NCBI GenBank assembly: GCA_951213105.1
Contig: OX578136.1
Coordinates: forward strand, 76,938,437-77,002,436
Length of the DNA: 64,000 bases
Direction: 5' to 3'
DNA from: Amaurobius ferox
Taxonomy: Eukaryota > Arthropoda > Arachnida > Araneae > Amaurobiidae
The position numbers and the translations under genes are program-made. Under the pieces are notes generated by a model. The model ran no database searches and was not told the DNA's origin. It was given only the letters and a program-made list of their open reading frames with translations. Shown here piece by piece: positions 12,335 to 25,996 of the stretch (positions within the stretch are counted from its first letter, which is position 1; every line of letters starts with the position of its first letter).

Positions 12335-13914
12335 GGAGCACACATTATTTACTGCACACTCGATTCGTGACATTCATCGTCACACTACTGTCTTTTTAAT
12401 AACTAGAGCACACATCGGCTTATTAAAGTCAAGGTAATAGTAATAAACTTCGTAAGTAAATACGATGCCAATTTATTCGATGGCATTTTTAAGAAGGTTG
12501 AAAATGCCATCTTATCCGCATGTAAGTCAACAGAAAGTCAAGTATCTATCTCTTTTTCATAAACTCTAGTAAGAGGTACTCTGTGATTTACCACTTCTGC
12601 TCATTGGCTTTGGCGATTTGTACTGCCATTGGTTCCAGTTCTGTGGGTGGAACTTATGTTAAGATCCATTGGACATTTTCTTTTGCCCTGGAGTCTTGTT
12701 TGCATTATAAAGCGCATGTATTACGAGGTCAAAATTTTATAGCTTAGGCAGTAAATTACTTTTCGCCCCAACATAAAAACTGGTGTCTGGCACTTGATGC
12801 CGGCCTGTTGTTTTTGCACCTGTAGACAAAAATGTGCTTTCTATTCGTGAAACCTATATTTTCTAATTGTTATATTCGCACTATGTCACAGAAATTATAA
12901 TAGCTTTCGTAAATCGTGACATAATCTGCATCTGGTTTTTGTTTATCACAAGTTCTGAGCCCGTATATCGATAATATTTTGCTAAAAATATTCCACTTGA
13001 ACACAATTAAAGAAATTAGATAATTGCATTTATCGTAAGTAAACGAAGTGTGAAAATGCAAGCACCTTTCAGCTTTGAAAGAGAAAATATTAAGTAAATT
13101 TGATAGAGTGTTGACGAAAACATTATCATTATATGTACACAAAATAGAGTTTCGTTTCAGCTATTACTTCACTTGTGGTAAAATTACCCATACATGATAT
13201 TTGTAAAATATGTACCTAGTTGCTTTGCAGCAAGTATATATATTTTTCATTAAATAAATGATTTAACAAGAAAACTTTCAGCAATAGATGCTTGCAGCTT
13301 TCAAATTGAACTGAGGTGAATTATTTGAGCATTCTTCTATTATTTTGTGCATATAGGATCTATTTTGATCAGATAACATTGTTGAGCGAGGATTCTGAAA
13401 CATTATGATTATCTATGCATCACAAGGCTTTATATCCGCAGTTGAAATTCAAACGCAGCTCCTGCAGCTGAAAAAGCCAGACACTGAACAATACGGCGCA
13501 AGTGGGCTTTGATGCTCGCTGAAAATCCACAGATACAATGTCCATGTTTGTCACTCTAAAAAAAAATACATGGTTTATTGACTCAAAAAGTGTAGCTTTA
13601 TAAAGAAAATTATTTTAATAATTAAAAAAATAATTAAAAACTAGAATTTTTTCCTGTCCAAGCAAATTGTTTTCAAGTGATATTTTATACTGTGATGAAA
13701 TGGATCTAACTGCAGCTGATATATAACACTCGGCCACAGAAAGTTGGGGACAAAACCTAAGCCTCATAGATTGCACCCAAATGTGATATCTGCAACACAT
13801 ATTGTAAGGAGTAACAAGAACTGTATATTAGGTACACTCAAATAAAATTTCTTACAAAACGATTTTTCTCCATCAAGTAAGAAACATAAGAAATGTAAGA
13901 AGAACACGCAATGT
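12335..13914. other. intergenic, no gene recognised
   Basis: AT-rich DNA with only short chance ORFs and no visible repeat boundary. Confidence 0.5.
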
Positions 13915-14870
13915 AATTCATTACGAAACTTGTAATATACAATACAACACGAAACTCGTAATATACAATACATCACGAAACTGGTAATATTCGATATATC
14001 ACGAAACTCGTAATATACAATACATCACGAAACTCGTAATATACAATATGGTCCGAAACTCGTAATATGCAATACATCACTAAACTCGTTATATACAATA
14101 CAGCACGAAACTCGTAATATACAATACATCACGAAACTCGTAATATACTACAATACAGCACGAAACTCGTAATATACAATACAGCACGAAATTCGTAATA
14201 TACTACAATACAGCACGAAACTCGTAATATACAATGCATCACGAAACTCGTAATATACAATATAGTCCGAAACTCGTAATATGCAATACATCACAAAACT
14301 CGTTATATACAATACAGACCGAAACTCGTAATATACAATACAGCATAAAACTCGTAATATACTACAATACAGCACAAAACTCGCAATATACAATGCAGCA
14401 CGAAGCTCGTAATATACTACGATGCAGCACGAAACTCATACTATACAATACATCACAAAACTCGTAATATACAATATAGTCCGGAACTCGAACTATGCAA
14501 TACATCACGAAACTCGTTATATACAATACAGCACGAAACTTGTAATATACAATACAGCCCGAAACTCGTAATATACTACAATACAGCACGAAACTCGCAA
14601 TATACAATACATCACGAAACTCGTAATATACAATATAGTCCGAAACTCGTAATATGCAATACATCACGAAACTCGTTATATACAATACAGAACGAAACTC
14701 GTAATATACAATACAGCATGAAACTCGTAATATATTACAATACAGCACGAAACTCGTAATATACAATACAGCACAAAACTCGTAATAACGAAACCCGTAA
14801 TATATTATACAGCACGAAAATCATAAAATTCAATACAGAACGAAACTCGCAATATAAAATACAGCACACC
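13915..14870. repeat. 26-bp satellite with higher-order structure
   Basis: About 36 tandem units of the type CACGAAACTCGTAATATACA plus ATACAT or ATACAG. Some units carry a 4-bp CTAC insertion. A variant block with GTCCGAAACTCGTAATATGC recurs near 14050, 14264, 14479 and 14637, spaced about 214, 215 and 158 bp. That spacing indicates multi-unit amplification. Open minus-strand frames here are repeat translations. Confidence 0.9.
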
Positions 14871-15447
14871 TCTTTTGGATACACTTTTTCAATGATAGCC
14901 AGACTAATAAACCCAAAGTCAAAAGGATGAAATGAACTATAAATTGGTCAAAACAAGTATTTTTGGAACTGGAGGAAATTTGGAATTCTTTGACAATACA
15001 TGAGATATTTTATTAACCTCTTTCTATTGCTCTTATACGGCGGCACATTTTTCCATAAACACTAATAAATGATACTCGCCAAAATATCTACAGTTAACAA
15101 ATTACTCACAAAAATAATTATATATATCCAGTCGAACGTGATTTCCAAGCCTGAAAGCAGAAATACTTTGACTACTACTAAATCTCGTCTAAGGAGCCAT
15201 TGCAGATAAATAAAATCAAACAAGGGATTTGAAAGAATTACTGAAGAAACAAGGAATTTTCTTCAGCTAAGAAGGTTAGTTATTTCTGAGAATACTATGA
15301 GTTACTGCAAGTCAGAATTAAGTCGATATTTTCGTAATCCTGTGAGAACTTTCCGAAGAATATTTGAGGCTTATATTTTTGCGGGAACAGATATACAATT
15401 ATTCTATCATCCTTAGAAAGAAAAAAATCTGATGTGGGCAACACATG
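14871..15447. other. intergenic, no gene recognised
   Basis: Nothing is recognised except the last ~25 bp before 15448. These (ATCTGATGTGGGCAACACAT) are shared with the sequence outside repeat copies A and B. Confidence 0.5.
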
Positions 15448-16196
15448 ACTTTCCTTATATAACGCAATAAATTTACAACATTTAGAGTTTTAAAAAATGG
15501 TATTCTTCTAGTAGATACTTATATTCTTTCCAAGCTATTGAATTTTTTTTTCAATTAGTCGTCATTTCTATTGATGTAGCGTCATTTTTATCCATTTGGC
15601 GAGATTTTCGTTAATTTGGCAACATTTAAAAAAGTCGCCAAGTTGGCGATATTCCGCCAAATTCGTCGCCAAAATCTCGCCAAGCGTTATGGACGAAGAA
15701 ATAAGTTATTCTTATGGCAGATAAATGACTATTGGCGTTCAAATATAAAAGTATTACTCAAAGTATCCTTTTTCATGAATGGAACGAGCTAGATCCACAA
15801 GAATGATGTCACCCAATTTATCGTATGGTATTACACATGAAAATTGAACATGTTTCTCAATAGGAAATATTTTTTTTTTATTTTATATGACTTTTTGATA
15901 ATTTTTTTGAAAAATGTGCAATATCTCGAGAACGGTTCATGTTAGCCTTCTAAAATTTATGTCAATCGTTTTCTAATGAAAAATTATATCAGAAATGTCT
16001 ATTTGCGTAACTTTATTAGCGGTATTGATTTTTTGACGATTTTTTCAAAATTTCACTCGAAAATTTAAGGGGGTTCTGAACGTTCGATTGCGCATAAAAA
16101 CAATAGGCTTCCAGTGTTTATGGATTGTGATTTTTGTACCAAGTTTCTTTCAAATCGGTCCATTCGTTCGTCAGTTATTGTCTCCACAGACCCACT

Positions 16197-16286
<90 letters not shown>

Positions 16287-16411
16287 TCACTTCAAAAATG
16301 CTTGATTCGTGATCAGGGATGCTTGAAACGTGCTCTCCCGTCGAGAACTCGAATTCGAATTTTCGACCCCGTCACAATACTTTCCTTATACATTATGTAT
16401 ATAAGGAAAGT
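15448..16411 (+). repeat. hairpin-ended dispersed repeat, copy D, with (CA)n
   Basis: Bounded by ACTTTCCTTATATA at 15448 and TATATAAGGAAAGT ending at 16411. The right end forms a hairpin ACTTTCCTTATA / TATATAAGGAAAGT. The interior is related to 36690-37480 and 39285-40015 (for example CTCGAGAACGGTTCATG near 15930). An uninterrupted (CA)n tract of about 85 bp occupies 16197-16281, where the related copies have an ACAGACAGAC-like run. That run is the likely seed of the microsatellite. Confidence 0.7.
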
Positions 16412-18799
16412 AATATAAACAAATACAATAAAAAGGGCAACGATGCCAATTAGAGCAGGTAAATAATTAGCTAACACTATGGATAATCTCTTAATTTTAA
16501 CTGAATTATAAATAATAACCAGTATTTGATAGCCTTGGAAAAGGAACGAAATGTTACGATACTTTTAAAAAATTGAGGCAAAATATTGTAATATCTAGGA
16601 GCTAAAAAGATATAAAATTTCTGAAACTTGGCAGAATTGTCTAGAGGAGGTCTAGCAATACCTCACCTCAGCTTGAAATTATATTGACTACCACTGACAT
16701 TCTTATTTCTAACATAAAAATATTAAGAGCTTTGTGAACATAAATATGTCTAAATGGCATAATCATAGAATCGTGGGAAAAGGAAAAGATGGTGGCTGTT
16801 GAGGTTTACATAAGGCAATCCTAATAAATAAGTTTTGAAGCAAATAACAGACCTAAGCTTATTCAGCTAAGTTCCACCAAAACAAATTATGCTATACTGA
16901 ATCCAAGAGTGAATTAAGGAGAGTGAAATAAGAAACCTAAGAACAACAAGAGAACATTACTGGCGTAGAAAATAAAATTTTTTGATAATTAACCTATAAT
17001 GTTTAGTAAGACCTGTAATATGGGTCTTCCACGATAGGAAGCCATAAATGTTAATATCAAGGTATTTAAAGCTACTCACTTGCTCATTAGCTTCACAATT
17101 GCAATTACTATCTGGATGTGTTTTAACATAAGATATGGTATTTACTGGATACGATATTTTAAGATAAAGCTAATACATTTTTTTTTGACAAGGCAAAACA
17201 ACTAATTCTAGATAAATAGTTAGAATAGTTTCGGTAGGATTCCCGATAATTTATTTCAAATTTTTCATTCGTAATCTCAACATATTCTTTTTTTCATAAA
17301 ATGATGGCATATTTAACTTTTTATTGTAATGGGACGTAAAAACCCTTGAACTTATGAAAACTACATTTTCAGCTTTAAGAGCGGTTAGTTCTTAGAAACA
17401 CGATAAAAGAACGGAACCCAAGGGATTCATTTTCCCCTGAAAAGCCATCTTGAAATTTAGATACCCCACAGGTGAAGATGAAAAAGTACGTCTTTTTTAT
17501 GATTTGAGTTTACTTGGTTTCCTCCGCAGTGATTGCTGGTACTTAAAGTTTTATACTTTATTTGATTCTTTTGTTCCAGAATTTCTTGATTCAATAAATC
17601 CTTAAGAAATGTGTTTTGTGCTGAAAACAACACTGATTAACTTTTATTCTATAGATAAAATATTAGACACTGATTGCTACTCTTTATTTCTGTAATTTCG
17701 AAATATTTATGCAAGAATACAAAAGAAATAATGAAATATCTTCCTGGTTGCACATGGTTTTTCTGTAGCGATATAAATTTTTCTTCACTATTACCTTACT
17801 TATATGCATTGAAATTATAAATATTCGTTTTATTGCTGAAAAAATAAATAGCATAAATACATATTTAAAATTACTTTGGATTTGACATTATAATTACGTT
17901 TTTATTCCAAATTAAAGAAAATGAAAATGTCTTTAGAATGATTTACCCGTAAGTGTGATAAAGATTGTGGTGAGGCATCCAATGGATTAATTTTTGAAGG
18001 GAAGTTTAGGCATTTATTTGAGTCTTGTTATGCCATTCAGCGAGTTTTACTTTTATTTTTGTTCTAAGCGGTTGTTATCGCGGTTTTTTAATGTAGATAT
18101 AAACCCAAAATAAACCAAGACTTTCAAAATTTCGAAACTTTGGTAGATTTTTAAATATTCGTATAAACCTCATTTTCTGAGGTAAAAAGAAGGGTGTGCT
18201 GAAAATCTTTCTTCTCATTCAAAAATCTTCTCATTCAAAGTTAGAACACATTAACTTCAAAATGATGCAGTTTTTAATAGAGGTCTGTATTCCAATGAGT
18301 ATTGAAATGAATGAACTGAAATTTTGAATTCCAAAATTTCTAACAGTAATGAATCAATTGTCAAAATTTTTCCGTATTTCAATTCATATTTTTCAAATAT
18401 GATTTTCGTAATAACTAATTAATATTAAAATTTGTTTGAAGATAAAGAAATTACATACATTTTGTTTGGGTTATTTAATACTGCAATTTAAAATCGGAAT
18501 AAGTTTAATATGCCAATATATTTCAGAAAATTTAAAAGAAAATCCATAGCACCATTTAATATTTTGAGCCCGAAATTTCAAGCACTCATAACTCCGTAAC
18601 AGCTTGACATGCACACATTTTATATGAAGTCTGGATGCTTTGACTGGAGAATCGGAATTTGTTATCAAAAGGATGTATTGACCTTTAAAAAAATTAAGTT
18701 GCTGCAAAGTTTAATATGAAGACGACCCTTTTATGCAAATTATTTATCATTTGTTCATACCTGGCACTATTACGGGTCTAATATCACATCTTGCTTTAC
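16412..18799. other. intergenic, no gene recognised
   Basis: 2.4 kb of AT-rich sequence without recognisable coding, RNA or repeat structure. Confidence 0.5.
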
Positions 18800-19290
18800 T
18801 GTACGGCCACATTAACAGAAATAACGCCTTGGTGTTCCAATATTTTTTCCGACTTTACATTATAAGTGTGGGTAATGCCGAGGTAATTATAAGTGTGGGT
18901 AATGCACACATTCTTGCGATCTTCATAAACCGCCATTAAAAGTGTAATAGGTCACTCAGCTGAGATCAGGAACTCTCAACGTGGTACCATAAGGGGATGC
19001 CGCTGTAGCAACAGGTCAATTTTGCAAATATCTGTATCACTTTAGTGACCTAGAGCAACTGTAAACGATGTAATTGTGAAGTGGAGATTTTTCTGAGCAA
19101 CACCAGCTTAATTATGAACTGGTAGACCAAATAAAACCAGAAGTAGAAGTTGAGGAGAACTGAAGGATTTGAGTGCTAAAAACATTTAACCTAAGGTGTT
19201 TAGCATTATTCTTAACTGCGTTATTCTTTACTGTATTGTTTTTTACTGCATTACACTTTACTGCGTTATTTTTGTATTGGAGCTGTGAAC
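18800..19290 (+). repeat. 491-bp tandem duplication, first copy
   Basis: It is nearly identical to 19291-19781 with only scattered base changes. The offset of 491 bp was measured on ATTAACAGAAATAACG at 18811 and 19302. Inside, ATAAGTGTGGGTAATGC occurs twice within 40 bp, and CTGCGTTATTCTT-type units repeat near the end. Small frames in both copies (68 and 85 codons) share the same C-terminal half, but nothing suggests a real protein. Confidence 0.92.
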
Positions 19291-19781
19291 TTTACGACCA
19301 CATTAACAGAAATAACGTCTTGGTGTTCCAATATTTTTTCCGACTTTACATTATAAGTGTGGGTAATGCCGAGGTAATTATAAGTGTGGGTAATGCACAC
19401 ATTCTTGCGATCGTCATAAACCGCGATTAAAAGTGTAATAGGTCACTCAGCTGAGATCAGAAACTCTCAACGTGGTACCATAAGGGGATGCCGCTGTAGC
19501 AACAGGTCAATTTTGCAAATATCTGTATCACTTTAGTGACCTCGAGCAACTGTAAACGATGTAATTGTGAAGTGGAGATTTTTCTGAGCAACACCAGCTT
19601 AATTATGAACTGGTAGACCAAATAAAACCAGAAGTAGAAGTTGAGGAGAACTGAAGGATTTGAGTGCTAAAAACATTTAACCTAAGGTGTTTAGCATTAT
19701 TCTTAACTGCGTTATTCTTCACTGTGTTGTTTTTTACTGCATTACATTTTACTGCGTTATTTTTGTATTGGAGCTGTGAAT
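19291..19781 (+). repeat. 491-bp tandem duplication, second copy
   Basis: Second unit of the duplication. High similarity between units in such AT-rich, mutation-scarred DNA points to a recent event. An assembly artefact should be excluded. Confidence 0.92.
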
Positions 19782-21234
19782 GATTAAGGTGGTTGTGGTG
19801 CATAGAAAAGAGAACCATCCAGTTAGTTTTCTTTTAAATATTAAATAGTCAATTTGGGTTGACTTATAATTCTTAATTAGATCGAAAATCGTATAGCTGT
19901 ACATTGCATCATTGCTGCATTTAATCAACATAAATTCTTTGTGCGAGTTCCTAAAATAAAATTATTAACTAACATACTGCACAATTAAATTTAATCACTT
20001 TAAACTTTAAAATAAACATTATTTATTAAACATATATAATTACAATCAACTTACATTAATTATATATACGTATAGTCTTAAGGAGAAGACCTAGTATGTG
20101 TGACCCCAGGCTTACTATATTTGCCTCCAAATTATCTATTCGACTTTTTATAACAGTAGATTAGTACATACATCTTTTGGCCATGGACACTGAAACACAC
20201 AGCGCTATTCTGTTCATTCTGGACTCCATTTGTCCACGACCGCTACTTCGACGTCATTGCCTCAATTCTATGAAGCACACTATTTTTTATGCTGGACTGT
20301 CATTCTAGTCACAACGCTGTCAAAACTCTCAATTGAGCGTCACATCATCTCTCTAAATATTGACTATTAAATGCTGGACATTACTAATTCATTTTAAACC
20401 ACCTTCTTGGGCCGCATCGCCTCTCAAAATCTTAATGTAGATTGCTACACCATGTCTCAATGTTGAATGAATCTATCCACTTTGAAAATTTTCTGTCTGT
20501 TGCCACATCATTTCGCCTAAGGTCCAGATACGCCCACCGTACCTCATTGGTTGTCCTCAGGGCGATGTTGCAACACAGCGTCATTGGTCATTTTCATAAC
20601 CAATCTGCATGGTTTCAGTGTTGGCCCCCAAGGAGATCTCTGATTCAGTCACACTTGCAATTTATGTGCAATGAATTTATTGCTGTCATAACCTACCGGG
20701 CCAGTGCTGTCGTAAACTGATGCTTAGGAGCTTGCGCTTTTGTTTCGTTTGGTATATATCATAAAACTTCGTAATATTAGCACTGCCTAAACATCCCCTG
20801 ACCTGACAGTGACCATAAATCAAAAATTCGTATTCTCAAAACACTGATGTGTTTGCAACTCACACAGCTTTTCTATGAGTTAAGAGTAATTTACAAAGCT
20901 AGAATGACTCAATAAGGTAACGACTGTTCCTAAGTAGTTCGGCTTTCACAGCAATAACATTGCGTTTTAAACCTGTAAAATGTGTTTTGCCTTTAGATAA
21001 TTTTACCAGCAGGAGAAAATAAATACAAGCAATCGTAATAATAAAATCATAACGTATAAATAAAGAAATAAAACGCTATTATCTGAAATATTTTGAAATA
21101 ATCTTATATGTGCCTTAAAACTCTTAATTAAATTGTGCATTGTTCAGACTTCAGTATGCAAAAAAGAAATATCATTATTTCCATTTTACAATCGAATCCT
21201 TCTAAAAAATTTTATTTCTTAACATGTTATCTTC
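19782..21234. other. intergenic, no gene recognised
   Basis: A 92-codon frame at 20442-20720 has no recognisable domain and is treated as chance. Confidence 0.5.
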
Positions 21235-21460
21235 TTCCGGATGGTAATGGAGCATAAAAAATCTTCTCCAACTATTGAAAAATGTATTTTAAGCGACAAA
21301 CGTCTTGCATTCAAGAAGTGCGTTAAGAGAAGAGACGCCATATATAAATTTAATACTGAAAAGGCATCTTGAAAATGAGATGAGCAAAGGTCGTAAATTT
21401 CCAACAACTTCTCGGTTTAAGTTGACTGGAACATCTGGCACGGCGTCTGATGTTCCGGAA
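21235..21460 (+). repeat. diverged segment related to 31125-31370
   Basis: The two segments share an ordered set of short matches: GTAAT then GCATAAAA, then TTTTGAAAATGC/ATTCAAGAAGTGC, TGAAAATGAGAT, GGTCGTAAA/GATCGTAAA, and ACTTC(T)CGGTTTA. Similarity is perhaps 60 percent, so this is an old repeat or a related exon pair. No protein family is recognised. Confidence 0.45.
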
Positions 21461-21810
21461 ATTTTTATACTAAATTTGACTCTGAGTGTTTTATTTTCAG
21501 TTCTTTAAATCTAGAAGAAATGTGGCTCATTGTGTTATCTATTTATTAAAAAGATGCTACAATTGTAAAATTCTGTTACTAATTAATTAATCTTCGAGAA
21601 TTTATATTTTACTAGCAGAAATGTTGAAAAGTCCTTCACTTACTGAGATATGCTGAAGATCATTCTTCATGGATATACGTTATTGCACCAGTGCATTGTT
21701 TTGTGGCATACGTTGGTGTGTCTCAGTGAATGTCTAGTGCAGTGGTATGGTGATTGATGTTGTGCGACTCACCAATAAACTTCTAACGTTCTTTCTATTT
21801 TTATTTTATT

Positions 21811-23165
21811 AACTCTTTGCAACAAAGTTGAAAAGTGTTTATGACTTTGTTCATTCTTTAACACTTTTACAATAAAGTTGAAAATTTTTTATGCCTTTGT
21901 TCATTCTGTCTATATGTCTGTCAGTCTGTCTGTCCGTTAGCATGATAACTGCCGTAAAAATGACTTAATCAAAATTAAATTTTAGTATGTTGTTCAGACG
22001 GTTTGTAGGACCTATGGGAATATAAATGAATAATATCACCCAATAAAATTTGGATTGAACCCGGGTTGAAAAAATGAAATACATTGAAACCTATGGGACC
22101 TAATTTTTCAAACATTTTATAAGCAGATTAAAAATTCACAAATTGCTTCGAAAATTTTAGAAAATATTCAAATTGTCCCATAAAATATATAAAAACAAAT
22201 TCAGCAGAATATATTCTGTAGTTTTATGAATAAAAATTAAAATAATAATTACACCTCTTATATGAAGCGATCACGTGACCATGATATGAAAAGTTCACGT
22301 AACCCACTTCAAAATAAAATATGGCATCCATCTTGTGTCAAAATCGTGATTTTTAAAGTTCTTTTTAATTCATATTTAGCGTTGTATCCGTCCTAAAATC
22401 GTTTTATTTTTGCTTAAATTCTGTGCATCTACATACTGAAACAACGCAATTACAATATATTTAAATTTAAATGATCATCCAAATTTGATTATTTCTACAA
22501 CGAAGCCTATTTTTCACTTATGGAAAATGTAAGCAGCAAAATATGTAAAATGAGTTGTATAAGAATTGTTGCATTTCTTTAACGCAAAATTATTTTGCTC
22601 ATGAAGTCTACATAGCTGATATAAATGAAATATTTATTGATATTACAAAGAGAAGGACGATTTTTTCGATGAAGTTTTAAGCATAGAGTTAAATTTCTTG
22701 TATCTCCATGGTATTAATTTTTTAAATAAAATAAATTATCATAGTATTTTGATGAATGCAGTGAATGGAAAAATGTTTGTGAATGAAATGATGCTTTTAT
22801 AGAGAGCGCCAGCCGTGTTATATTTCGATGGCGTCATTCGAATAAATGTCAGTTGTTTTCGATGAAGTTTTCAAATATAATAATTTATTGTTGTATTATG
22901 ATAATTTTAAAAACATTACTGAGGAATTCATCGCATTTTAGAAATTTTTAAACCAGGCAATTTACATTTCAATGCCGTCATTTGAATTAAGTTCATTTTT
23001 TCCGATGAAGTTTTAAGTTTTCAAATATAATAAATTAATGTAGTATTGTGATAATTTTTAAAATATTACCGAGGATTACGATTTTAAAGATGTTTAAATG
23101 AAATTGCATTGAAGTTGGAAAGTGTTTCATAATCAATGCTATATGCTTGATTGATATTTCTTTTT
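21811..23165 (+). repeat. 1.3-kb dispersed repeat, copy 2
   Basis: Full-length partner of 8388-9705 in the same orientation. The first ~45 bp (AACAAAGTTGAAAAGTGTTT...TTTGTTCATTC) is present twice in tandem here, at 21818 and about 21860, and once in copy 1. The paired GATCACGTGACC / TTCACGTAACCC motif and the closing GAAGTTGGAAAGTGTTTCAT block are conserved. Confidence 0.8.
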
Positions 23166-25911
23166 TTTATTCATTTTATTTTAGCATAAAATACTTTTAT
23201 TTTATTACGACTCCATTTTAAATTTTAAAAAAATGAATATTTTTCTGTTTTTCTAAATGTAGTTTATATATCACGTTTTTGAAAATAAATGGAATAGAAA
23301 TGTTTATAGTAGAATTTACAAAATTCTGGTAGATGAATGTTTGAAATTGCCCAAATCCTCATCTTTCTCCAACATGGCACGGTTATAATGCAACAGCATA
23401 ATGAAGTAATGTGCGTAAAGCTTTCTTTATTATCGTTAAATTTTTTTATAACTTTCGTTGTTCTGGAAGAAAAACGATTTGTTAAGCAATTACAGATGTC
23501 TCAAAATGGTAGGATGCCTTTCATGCAAACATTTTTGTTGGAAAGTGAGATTTACATAACGTGTTAGAAAAGCTAGTTAAAGTTTACAATCGCAAATTAG
23601 GAAAAGTGGTTGAGTTGTTGAACCAATTTGAGAATTGAAGCTAGAATCACTTTATCAGTTGCAGTGCTATTGCAACCGCTTTTCCATGTACATGCCATTT
23701 TTGTTTATCGACAGAAAATGTATATCCAACTTCCCGCCATAATTCATATGTTAGTATAGGTCCTTCAATTTGTTAACAGAGGATTAGATTTAAGATATGA
23801 AAATTAGTTCTGCCCTGAAGTAATGGTTATAGAAAACAAAACTCCGCAGCCATACGGTCACATTTCGATGGGTTTAGCCGTTATTGTTGCTCCTCAGGAA
23901 AGAACAACAATAGAGATATGAGAACTAATTATTTTACGACAGCGTTCTTATTGATTTGAGGTGCAATAATATTTATGGTGACGATCTGCATGTTAATAAA
24001 CAAACTTTTTGATGAAGAATATGTTAAAAATTTTACATCCAAATAAGGATTTGCAAAATTAAAGAATCTCAAAATCCATAACTACTGCTGATCAATCACG
24101 ATTGTTTCCTTCTATCAAAAATCAGCAAGCAACGTAGAAGAATATTCTGTTACACTGGAGTTAATATGAGTTAGGCTGGAGTTTTAGGCACTTCATTGGA
24201 ACATGCACTTCATTGGAATTGATTTGTTCATCGAGGACATTTTTAAGTCCTTCTACTGCTTTTCATCCTTCTCCTTGATTTTTCCTTTAATTATTTTTTC
24301 GAAATTTGTTTGGCGACATTTATTTTCCTGGGTTACATGATGCAAATGTTTTTTATATACCCTTACATTTACTCGTTAGTACTGGCACTGTGTCTGATAA
24401 ACTTTTTATTTTTCAGATATATTTGATCGTTTTATGTAATTTATTAACGAAATATCTATTTTTAATTTAAATACGGTTAGTATCTTAACCACGCCTTAAT
24501 TTGATTACGATTTACATAATCAGAAAAAAATAAAATAGGGATATTGATTTTTTTAACCGTTGCCAGGAAAATGTAAAGCGAACTTCTGTAGGTGATCGCT
24601 GTCTATGGGTAAAAATAATAATAATAATAATACTATGTGATTCGAAGATATTAACCACGCCCACAAAATATTAGTGTGATTTGGATGTTTAGAAACAGTA
24701 AAATAAATATAACAATATTTTAGAAATTTGCCGAACAAATGAAAAGCGAATTTTAGCAGGAGTGTAGTTCGTTTTCTATTCTTTTAAATATATAAGGTGT
24801 GGTTGCAGGATGTTAAACACAATCACTATATTTTAGTAATATTTGCCCTTTCAGGGGAAAATAAAGGATTGATATTTTTATTCTTGAAAATGGGAAAAAT
24901 ACACCTCATTGCTGAGATGTGAGATCTTTTGTATTTTAATAGACATTAAGTGCAGCTTCTGGATATAAACCACACCGTTTACATTTCTGTAAGATTTGCA
25001 CTAACAAATTTAAATAAATATATTTATATTTAAACATATGTGAAAGGATGAAAAGCAAACCTAAGCAGATATAATTTAGATTTGTTTAACCAGAAAAATA
25101 TTTGAATTAAAATATAATTTATCACTTGTATCTTGCAGATGAAAGGGAGTTCTCATTAACTGTTAAAATAAGCTATTGACTTTAAAACAAATTAAACTAT
25201 TGACAATATCTGCTATTGCCTTTCATTTAAATTAAACTATTTAAATTTATTTAAATTAAGCTATTGACAATCTCAGCTATTGACTTTTAAACTTTTGTCA
25301 GGCAAATGTGAACTGAAGCTCAGTAGGTAACTTAATTTTTCACAAATGCTGGAGTTAACGTCATTAAGAGTTGAAGCTCAGAGATTTTTTGTATACACAC
25401 GTCAGTTATGGAACAAAGTTCAGCCATTTTTGTCTCAGTACGCACTTTTAAATACTAGTTGAACCATTCCAATTCCTTGTAAGCCACTAATATTCATAGT
25501 AGCTCACTTACCGGATTAAGAATACTCAATATTGACAAGCTCAAAAGAGCCCTAATAAAGTCGTATTTTATAAAATATTCTCTAAAAGTATTTATGGTAG
25601 ATAAATATACAATTTTAAAAGTGTTTATAGAAACTTTGAGTTTGAGTGCACTCCTAGATGTCCGCCGATTTTGTTAAATTTTCCATGGAATCTAAATTCA
25701 AAGAAATCCGCTAGATGACATATAAAGCACGCCAATTTAAATTTCTTTACACTGCATTATGTAGAATTTGTCGGCAGGTTTTGATTATTAAACTTTCTAT
25801 TTCCCATTATTTGAAGAACTTCATAAAATTGGCTTATTAATTCCTTAAGGAAAGTGTATGAAAGGTCACTGTCTGATTCCTTTTTGTAACGCTCAAGTCT
25901 GAATGAGTTGA
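23166..25911. other. intergenic, no gene recognised
   Basis: AT-rich DNA with a short (AAT)n run near 24613. The word AACCACGCC recurs near 24488 and 24652. No gene or transposon is recognised. Confidence 0.5.
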
Positions 25912-25925
25912 TTTTGCTTATGTGT

Positions 25926-25982
25926 TGAAGACCCAGACCGTCCGACTCGCCCAGAGGGCTCGAGCAACTATTTGGACGGCCG
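25926..25982 (-). mobile_element. 57-bp 5'-truncated SINE family 1 tail
   Basis: The minus strand matches the last ~57 bp of SINE family 1, including GTCGGACGGTCTGGGTCT. It is bracketed by a perfect 14-bp direct repeat TTTTGCTTATGTGT at 25912-25925 and 25983-25996. This is a very short target-primed insertion that stopped almost at once. Confidence 0.85.
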
Positions 25983-25996
25983 TTTTGCTTATGTGT

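Noticed and set aside
13915..14870. Regularly spaced repeats resembling a CRISPR array
   Set aside because: Units are contiguous 26-bp tandem copies without unique spacers, and the DNA is eukaryotic.
16065..16418. Frames rich in Cys-Val or Thr-His
   Set aside because: They translate a (CA)n microsatellite; the same applies at 39629-40085.
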